Shown: piece by piece, positions 39,280-44,118 of the stretch
Layout: each line of letters opens with the position of its first letter
How positions within the stretch are numbered: position 1 is the stretch's first letter
Source of the DNA: Chloroflexota bacterium
GTDB taxonomy: Bacteria; Chloroflexota; Limnocylindria; P2-11E
Length of the DNA stretch: 44,118 nucleotides
Direction: 5' to 3'
NCBI GenBank assembly: GCA_016191385.1
Contig: JACPOT010000012.1
Location: 1 to 44,118 of the forward strand
Notes under the pieces: model-generated
What the model saw: the letters and a program-made list of their open reading frames with translations, nothing else
Told to the model about the DNA's origin: nothing
Databases searched by the model: none
Program-made: the position numbers and the translations under genes

Positions 39280-40836
39280 ATGACCGGGCAGGAGCGGGTC
39301 GCCGAGAAGGCGGCCCGCTCCTCCACTTCCCCCGCGCTGGAGATGCGCGGGATCACGAAGCGTTTCCCGGGAACGCTCGCTAACGACGGGATCGACCTAG
39401 AGATCCGCCCCGGCGAGATCCACGCCCTCCTCGGCGAGAACGGCGCCGGCAAGTCGACCCTCATGAACATCCTCTACGGGCTGCTCACGCCAGACAGCGG
39501 CGAGATCCTCATGGACGGCGCCACGGTGACGATCCGCGATCCCGCCGACGCCATCGCGCGCGGCATCGGCATGGTCCATCAGCACTTCATGCTCGTTCCG
39601 GTCCTGAGCGTCGCCGAGAACGTGATGCTGGGATCCGAGGTCATGCGCGGCCCGGTGCTCCTCGACGTGGGCGAAGCCGCGAAGCGCATCCGCGCCCTCG
39701 CCGAGCAGGTCGGCTTCACGATCGACCCGGGGGCGCGCGTCGAGCAGCTCAGCGTGGGCCAGCAGCAGCGCGTCGAGATCGTGAAGGCGCTCTACCGCCG
39801 CGCCCGGATCCTCGTCCTCGACGAGCCGACCGCCGTGCTGACCCCGCAGGAGACGGACGAGATCTTCACCGTTCTCCGCCGCCTGCGGACCGAAGGCACG
39901 AGCATCGTGTTCATCAGCCACAAGCTCGACGAGGTCCTGCGGATCGCGGACCGCATCACCGTGATCCGGCGCGGCAAGGTCGTGGGCGAGCTGGACCCGG
40001 GCGCAACGACCGAGCAGGAGTGCGCGGACCTCATGGTCGGGCGGTCGGTGTCGCTGAAGGTGGACCGCGGCGTGGCCCATCCGGGTGAGCCCGTTCTCTC
40101 CGTGCGCGGCCTCGTGGTCCGGGACGACCGCGGCCACGAGACGGTCCGCGGCGTGGACCTCGAGATCCGCAGCGGCGAGATCGTCGGCATCGCCGGGGTC
40201 GCCGGCAACGGCCAGGAGGAGCTCGTCGAGGCCATCACGGGCCTGCGCAAGCCCTCGGCCGGCCACGTCTCTCTGACGGGCCGCGACGTGACGGGCGCCG
40301 CGCCGCGGGCGGTCCGTGACCGCGGGGTCGGGTACGTCCCCGCGGACCGGCAGCGCTACGGACTCGTGCTGGGCTTCCCCGTCGACGACAACACCGTGCT
40401 CACCGAGTACCTGAACGAGCCCTACGCGCACGGCGTCGTGCGCGACGACCGCGCCATACGCAAGCGCGCCGAAACGCTCATCGTCGAGTTCGACATCCGA
40501 GCGCCGGGTCCCGACGTGCGGGTCTCGACGCTGTCCGGTGGCAACCAGCAGAAGGTCGTGGTGGCGCGCGAGTTCGGCGGGGACAAGCTGCTGATCCTCG
40601 ACCAGCCCACGCGCGGCATCGACGTCGGCAGCACGGAGTTCATCCACAAACGCACCGTCGAGCAGCGCGACGCGGGGTCTGCGGTCCTGCTCGTGTCGGC
40701 TGACCTTGACGAGGTCCTCGAGCTTTCGGACCGCGTCCTCGTCATCCACCGCGGCCGGATCGTCGGCGAATTCGACGCCGCGTCCGCCGAGCGGGACAAG
40801 ATCGGCCTGCTCATGGCGCGCGGGCAGGCGGCATGA
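39280..40836 (+). CDS. Nucleoside ABC importer ATPase, two fused domains
   Basis: A 518-residue ATPase with tandem nucleotide-binding domains. The first has Walker A GENGAGKST (52-60), LSVGQQQRVEI and VLDEPTAVLTPQE; the second has the degenerate Walker A GVAGNGQEEL, LSGGNQQK and LDQPTRGIDVGS, the asymmetry usual in this family. I annotate the ATG at 39280, but no ribosome site is visible and a strong hairpin covers codons 4-14; the family normally begins near LEMRGITKRFPG, so the ATG at 39343 is an alternative. The stop overlaps the first permease gene (ATGA). Confidence 0.92.
   Translation: MTGQERVAEKAARSSTSPALEMRGITKRFPGTLANDGIDLEIRPGEIHALLGENGAGKSTLMNILYGLLTPDSGEILMDGATVTIRDPADAIARGIGMVHQHFMLVPVLSVAENVMLGSEVMRGPVLLDVGEAAKRIRALAEQVGFTIDPGARVEQLSVGQQQRVEIVKALYRRARILVLDEPTAVLTPQETDEIFTVLRRLRTEGTSIVFISHKLDEVLRIADRITVIRRGKVVGELDPGATTEQECADLMVGRSVSLKVDRGVAHPGEPVLSVRGLVVRDDRGHETVRGVDLEIRSGEIVGIAGVAGNGQEELVEAITGLRKPSAGHVSLTGRDVTGAAPRAVRDRGVGYVPADRQRYGLVLGFPVDDNTVLTEYLNEPYAHGVVRDDRAIRKRAETLIVEFDIRAPGPDVRVSTLSGGNQQKVVVAREFGGDKLLILDQPTRGIDVGSTEFIHKRTVEQRDAGSAVLLVSADLDEVLELSDRVLVIHRGRIVGEFDAASAERDKIGLLMARGQAA
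39291..39321 (+). terminator. Attenuator-like hairpin between lipoprotein and ATPase genes
   Basis: GGAGCGGGTCGCC pairs with GGCGGCCCGCTCC (one G-T pair) around the loop GAGAA. It begins 29 bases after the BMP gene stop. TCC-rich rather than T-rich bases follow, so termination would be partial; a stem in this place is a usual means to make more binding protein than ATPase. It overlaps the annotated beginning of the ATPase gene. Confidence 0.5.
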
Positions 40837-41963
40837 GCGGGGCGCGCGCGCGCCTCGGGTCGTGGTGGCGGCTGGCGCAGCTGCCGGTGCTCGCGATCGT
40901 GCTTGCCCTCGTCATCGCGGCCGCCATCATCATCGTTTCGAGCGCGTTCACCGGGACCGGGTTCTTCCCGCTCCTCCCCCTCTTTGCCTACGGCGCTCTC
41001 TTCGCCGGCGCCTTCGCGAGCGACATCGCTCTCAACAACACGCTGGTCGCCGCGGCCCCGCTCATGCTCGGCGGCCTCGCCATCGGCCTCGGCTTCAAGG
41101 CCGGCCTCTTCAACATCGGCGTCGCCGGGCAGTTCCTCGCGGGCGCGTTCGCGTCGGCGGTCGTCGGCGCGGCGCTCGCGCAGCAGCCCGTCGCCCTCGC
41201 GGTGACCGCGTCACTTCTCGCCGCCGGCGCGGCCGGCGCCGCCCTCGCGTTCATCCCGGGCTGGCTCAAGGCGCACACCGGCGCTCACGAGGTCGTCACG
41301 ACGATCATGCTCAACAACGCGACCGCGCTCCTCCTGGCGTGGGCCGTGACGGATCTCGTGCGCGCTCCGGTCTTCACCTTCCCCCGCACGGGCGAGATCG
41401 GGAACTCCGCGCTGCCGGTCCTGCTCGGACGCAACCTGCACCTCGGCGTTCCCCTCGCGCTGATCACGATCTTCGCCGTCCGCTGGCTCCTCGAGCGCAC
41501 GACGTTGGGCTTCGAGATCCGCACCGTGGGCGCGAACCCGAACGCCGCGCGCTACGCCGGGATGCCGCCGCTGGTCATCGTCCCGCTGACGATGGCGCTG
41601 AGCGGGCTGCTCGGCGGCCTCGCGGGCGGGATCCAGATGCTCGGGGTGATCGGCTTCTACGCCTCGGGCATCAGCGCGTCGGTCGGGTTCGATTCGATCG
41701 CCGTCGCGCTCCTCGGCCGGTCCGACCCCATCGGCATCCTCTTCGCGGCCATCCTCTTCGGGGCGTTCCGCGCCGGCGCCCCGCTCATGCAGATCACGAC
41801 GTCGGTGCCCATCGAGATCATCGACATCATCCAGGCGCTCATCATCCTGTTCCTCGCCGCGAACCTGATCGTGCGACGGGTCTTCCGCCTTCGCGCGCCG
41901 GGCCTCGGCATCGAGGGCGCGACGACCGTCACCCGGACCTGGGGCGAGCAGGTGCGGGGCTGA
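40833..41963 (+). CDS. Nucleoside ABC importer permease 1
   Basis: A 376-residue inner-membrane permease of the branched-chain/BMP type, with about nine helices. GLGFKAGLFNIGVAGQFLAGAF (near 85-106) and the EVVTTIMLNN segment near 150 match NupP-type permeases. The ATG overlaps the ATPase stop (ATGA), and its own TGA overlaps the next permease ATG (TGATG). With permease 2 it forms the translocation channel for the nucleoside delivered by the BMP lipoprotein. Confidence 0.92.
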   Translation: MSGARARLGSWWRLAQLPVLAIVLALVIAAAIIIVSSAFTGTGFFPLLPLFAYGALFAGAFASDIALNNTLVAAAPLMLGGLAIGLGFKAGLFNIGVAGQFLAGAFASAVVGAALAQQPVALAVTASLLAAGAAGAALAFIPGWLKAHTGAHEVVTTIMLNNATALLLAWAVTDLVRAPVFTFPRTGEIGNSALPVLLGRNLHLGVPLALITIFAVRWLLERTTLGFEIRTVGANPNAARYAGMPPLVIVPLTMALSGLLGGLAGGIQMLGVIGFYASGISASVGFDSIAVALLGRSDPIGILFAAILFGAFRAGAPLMQITTSVPIEIIDIIQALIILFLAANLIVRRVFRLRAPGLGIEGATTVTRTWGEQVRG

Positions 41964-42943
41964 TGAACCTCCTGTTCATCCCCCGCCTCATCGCGGAGCT
42001 GGCTGTCTATCTCGCGACGGTCGTCCCCGACCTCCTGCCCATCGTCCTCACACTCGCGACCCCTCTCGCACTCGGCGCGCTGTGCGGCGTCCTCTGCGAG
42101 CGCTCCGGCGTCGTCAACATCGGGATCGAGGGAACGATGCTGACCGCGGCCTTCATGGGCTACCTCACCGGATTCGCGCTGCACGGATCGATCGGCGCCG
42201 CGGCCGCGATCGCGGCCGGCGTGGTCGTCGCGATGCTCACCGGTGCGCTCCTCGGTCTCCTCCACGCGTGGCTCTGCGTGACGGTGCGGGCGGACCAGAT
42301 CATCGCCGGCACGATCCTCAACGTCGGCGCTCTGGGCCTCACTGCGTACTTCAACCGCCTGATCATCACGCCGTCGGGCCTCGGCGGCGCCGGCGTGATC
42401 CCGCCGATCGTCTTCGGCCTCGGGCCCATCGCCCTCGCGACGCTCGCGCTCGTCGGGCTCATCCACTTCCTGCTGTTCAACTCGCGCTGGGGCCTGCGCA
42501 CCCGCGCCGTGGGTGAGCATCCCAAGGCCGCCGACACGGTGGGCATCGACGTCTTCCGCCAGCGCTACCAGAACGTCATCGCCGGGTGCGCGCTCGCCGG
42601 GCTCGCGGGCGCGTACTTGACCCTCGAGTCGACGGGCTCGTTCCAGAACGGCATGACCGGCGGCCGCGGGTTCATCGCTCTCGCGGCCATGATCTTCGGG
42701 CGCTGGACGCCCATCGGGGCGTTCGGCGGCGCGCTGCTCTTCGGCTTCTTCACCGCGCTCGGAGTGATCGTGCGCGTGCGTCCCGCCGGCGGCGAGCTCG
42801 GCGACATCCTCGCGGCGATCCCGTCATTCTGGTACGCGGCGCTCCCCTATCTCGTGACGGTGGTGATCCTCGCCGGAGTCGTGGGCCGCGCGATCCCACC
42901 GGCCGCCGACGGCGTGCCGTACGAAAAGGAAGCTCGCGCCTGA
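41963..42943 (+). CDS. Nucleoside ABC importer permease 2
   Basis: A 326-residue partner permease (NupQ type) with about eight helices; CERSGVVNIGIEGTMLTAAFMGY (near 45-67) is the family signature, with RADQIIAGTILNVGA near 112 and FNSRWGLRTRAVGEHPKAADT near 171. It ends the importer operon. The TGA stop is two bases from the stop of the convergent GNAT gene. Confidence 0.93.
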   Translation: MNLLFIPRLIAELAVYLATVVPDLLPIVLTLATPLALGALCGVLCERSGVVNIGIEGTMLTAAFMGYLTGFALHGSIGAAAAIAAGVVVAMLTGALLGLLHAWLCVTVRADQIIAGTILNVGALGLTAYFNRLIITPSGLGGAGVIPPIVFGLGPIALATLALVGLIHFLLFNSRWGLRTRAVGEHPKAADTVGIDVFRQRYQNVIAGCALAGLAGAYLTLESTGSFQNGMTGGRGFIALAAMIFGRWTPIGAFGGALLFGFFTALGVIVRVRPAGGELGDILAAIPSFWYAALPYLVTVVILAGVVGRAIPPAADGVPYEKEARA

Positions 42944-42945
42944 CC

Positions 42946-43467
42946 TCAGCGACCCTGCGCCTTGAGGTAGCGACGGACATCTTTCATCAGCAGCATCAGA
43001 TGGAGCGGGTCTGTCGGCGAGTCCTCGAAGCCATACCGCTGATAGAACGCGCGTGCGCGCTCGTGCTTCGCGTGGACGAGAAGGACCCGCGCACCGATCG
43101 CGTCCGCAGCTTGTGAAGCGCGAAGCAGCCCGTCCTGCAAAAGCGAGGCACCGAGACCGGCAGCGCGATGGCGGTCGTCCCGCGCGAGCCTCGCGAGCAA
43201 GATCGCAGGGACCGGCCGCTCGCGAGGTTGGCCTCGGAGCGCCCGTTCAGTGGCGTCTTCGGACGCGACGGACGCCGCGGCCAGTGCGTAGGACCCGACC
43301 ACCGTGGTCGGTGCGGTCTCGGTCGTCACCACATAGACACGAGCCGACCCGGACGCTTGGGCGACGAGCGCATGGCGCTTCAGCCACTCGGTCAGCGCTG
43401 GCTCTTCGCATTGGAAGCCTGCGGCCTGATGGTCGGGCCGAAGGAGCTCGGCTTGCCGGTACGCCAC
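42946..43467 (-). CDS. GNAT-family toxin (TacT-like acetyltransferase)
   Basis: A 173-residue acetyltransferase, probably the toxin that acetylates aminoacyl-tRNA. The acetyl-CoA loop RAAGLGASLL (about 102-111) and the catalytic tyrosine in AFYQRYGF (near 143-150) are present. Size, and the DUF1778 gene three bases upstream, fit the TacAT arrangement. The start is GTG 43467; the end is two bases from the convergent permease gene. Confidence 0.88.
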   Translation of the reverse strand: MAYRQAELLRPDHQAAGFQCEEPALTEWLKRHALVAQASGSARVYVVTTETAPTTVVGSYALAAASVASEDATERALRGQPRERPVPAILLARLARDDRHRAAGLGASLLQDGLLRASQAADAIGARVLLVHAKHERARAFYQRYGFEDSPTDPLHLMLLMKDVRRYLKAQGR

Positions 43468-43470
43468 CGG

Positions 43471-43743
43471 CTACTTCGCGCTGAGCACGCTCGATCGCGC
43501 AAAGAGTCGCTTTAGCCCCGCGTTCTCCCGGGGTGGGCGGTCCAGGAGAGCCTTGAAGCTGGCCCACTGCCGCGGGGACAGTGAGAACTGCGTGCGGTCT
43601 GCCAGAACGCGTTCCGCCTCGAGGCGCGCGGCGTCAACGACGAACTCGGTCAGCGAGCGATCGGTGGTCTCGGCGGCGCGACGAACCAGGCTGTCGACGC
43701 CTTCGGCTACACGAAAGTCCCAGCGGTCCTTGACCTGCTTCAT
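43471..43743 (-). CDS. DUF1778 (TacA-like) antitoxin
   Basis: A 90-residue antitoxin of the ribbon-helix-helix DUF1778 family: MKQVKDRWDFRVAEGVDSLV leads to AAETTDRSLTEFVVDAARLEAERVL, and the C-terminal part (SPRQWASFKALLDRPP to the end) should bind the GNAT toxin. I chose the ATG at 43743 since a TACAAT box lies nine bases upstream; an earlier GTG at 43761 would lie before the transcript start. Confidence 0.87.
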   Translation of the reverse strand: MKQVKDRWDFRVAEGVDSLVRRAAETTDRSLTEFVVDAARLEAERVLADRTQFSLSPRQWASFKALLDRPPRENAGLKRLFARSSVLSAK

Positions 43744-43752
43744 GGCTGCACC

Positions 43753-43758
43753 ATTGTA
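43753..43758 (-). promoter_or_regulatory. -10 box of the GNAT/DUF1778 operon
   Basis: TACAAT on the minus strand (plus-strand ATTGTA), nine bases before the antitoxin ATG: a leader of two or three bases at most. Five of six positions match TATAAT. Confidence 0.55.
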
Positions 43759-43805
43759 CACACGAGTGCCGTACATGGAGCAGGAGTTACGCCATCCCCG
43801 ACCGC

Positions 43806-43863
43806 TTGACGACCCCGGGCCCTCTGCCTACGCTGTGCGGTCTACTGGTCTGACCATCAGACC
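43806..43863 (+). promoter_or_regulatory. gntR promoter and FadR-type operator
   Basis: TTGACG (43806-43811), a 17-bp spacer, and TACGCT (43829-43834) form the best sigma-70 type promoter in the window. TGGTCTGACCA (43846-43856) fits the TNGTNNNACNA form bound by FadR-subfamily GntR regulators and the ACTGGTC core of FadR sites; it lies about five bases after the expected start of transcription. A second inverted repeat, GGTCTGA-CCA-TCAGACC (43847-43863), overlaps it. Position implies autorepression. Confidence 0.7.
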
Positions 43864-43885
43864 GAAACGCGGGAGGTAGCGGGAA

Positions 43886-44118
43886 ACGGCCGTTCTGCAG
43901 CCCATCCGGCGCGACCGTCTTTACCAGGGCATCGTCTCGCAGCTCGGTGCGCTCATCGAGCGCGGAGAGCTCAAGCCCGGCGACCAGCTCCCCGCGGAGC
44001 GCCAGCTCGCCGAGCAGTTCGAGGTCTCGCGCGCGTCCGTGCGCGAAGCGCTCCGATCGCTCGAACTCATCGGGGTCGTCGAGACGCGCGCCGGCGGCGG
44101 CACGTTCGTGCGCCAGGC
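43886..44118 (+). CDS. FadR-subfamily GntR regulator, N-terminal part (cut by window edge)
   Basis: The visible 77 codons are a complete GntR winged-helix domain: RRDRLYQGIVSQLGALIERG, LKPGDQLPAERQLAEQF, VSRASVREALRSLELIG and VVETRAGGGTFV. The PAERQLAE form and its operator place it in the FadR group, whose effector domain lies outside the window. No ATG, GTG or TTG occurs in frame between the TAG at 43877 and the domain. The ACG at 43886 is eight bases after GGAGGT and gives TAVLQPIRRDRL, resembling normal starts; CTG at 43895 is an alternative. Either a non-standard start is used or a base error is present. Confidence 0.82.

Noticed and set aside
40706-41962. Upstream extension of the second nucleoside permease frame over the first permease gene
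   Set aside because: The extension is an Arg-rich shadow of permease 1; the true ATG overlaps the stop of that gene at 41963.
1-44118. tRNA genes, CRISPR arrays, insertion sequences, prophage genes or integration sites
   Set aside because: None was found: no cloverleaf with a TTCRANNC arm in any gap, no spaced repeats, no transposase or integrase motif.

Overview
The window is a high-GC, gene-dense bacterial chromosome segment. No gap between genes reaches 300 bases. There is no tRNA, rRNA, CRISPR array, insertion sequence or prophage that I can see. Gene content (FakA/PlsX lipid genes, OmpR-type two-component system, LCP protein, GerMN protein, TctCBA, BMP nucleoside ABC transporter, MprA/B-like signalling) together with GTG-rich starts suggests a monoderm-like lineage, most likely a soil or freshwater Chloroflexota (Limnocylindria-like) or a deep actinobacterial relative. 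This placement is inference; no marker settles it.

Left third (1-18 kb): almost all genes lie on the minus strand and are housekeeping. acpP and a truncated rnc are followed (in + coordinates) by a divergent GerMN/Gmad2 membrane protein. Then comes a minus-strand operon read as fakA, recG (broken), rsmD, a coiled-coil gene, DUF177, rpmF, plsX, nusB. FakA and PlsX both produce acyl-phosphate for phospholipid synthesis. rpmB stands alone on the plus strand. A kinase-def-fmt-rlmN operon handles formyl-methionine start and end processing and rRNA/tRNA methylation. A secreted LPSTS surface protein interrupts it from a second operon, lspA-rluD-gmk-priA, in which every junction is a 4-base GTGA overlap.

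Middle (18-33 kb): an OmpR-type regulator and kinase read into a region with an exact 11-bp tandem repeat in front of an orphan TupA-like binding lipoprotein. A Phd/PIN toxin-antitoxin pair sits at the 3' end of a fabD-fabF-fabG operon. A TetR regulator, an unusual isoleucyl-tRNA synthetase with altered signature motifs, a NUDIX hydrolase, a drug/lipid-type ABC-2 exporter with a small membrane protein, and an LCP protein with a membrane-spanning N-terminus follow.

Right (33-44 kb): ilvE, then a plus-strand transport block. A tripartite tricarboxylate transporter (tctCBA) is directly overlapped by a cation/Ca2+ exchanger gene, and a BMP-type nucleoside ABC importer (lipoprotein, fused ATPase, two permeases) follows. 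The window ends with a GNAT/DUF1778 toxin-antitoxin pair and the start of a FadR-type GntR regulator. Its operator core recurs exactly at the predicted transcription start of tctC, which hints that this regulator controls tricarboxylate uptake.

Genome-style signals stand out. Four of eight convergent gene pairs end on one shared CTAG palindrome that supplies both stop codons. TAG is the usual free-standing stop while most TGA stops are at gene overlaps. At least seven first genes have a -10 hexamer 6-9 bases before their start codon, implying leaderless mRNAs, some from overlapping back-to-back -10 boxes. A structured 36-base intercistronic repeat occurs twice.
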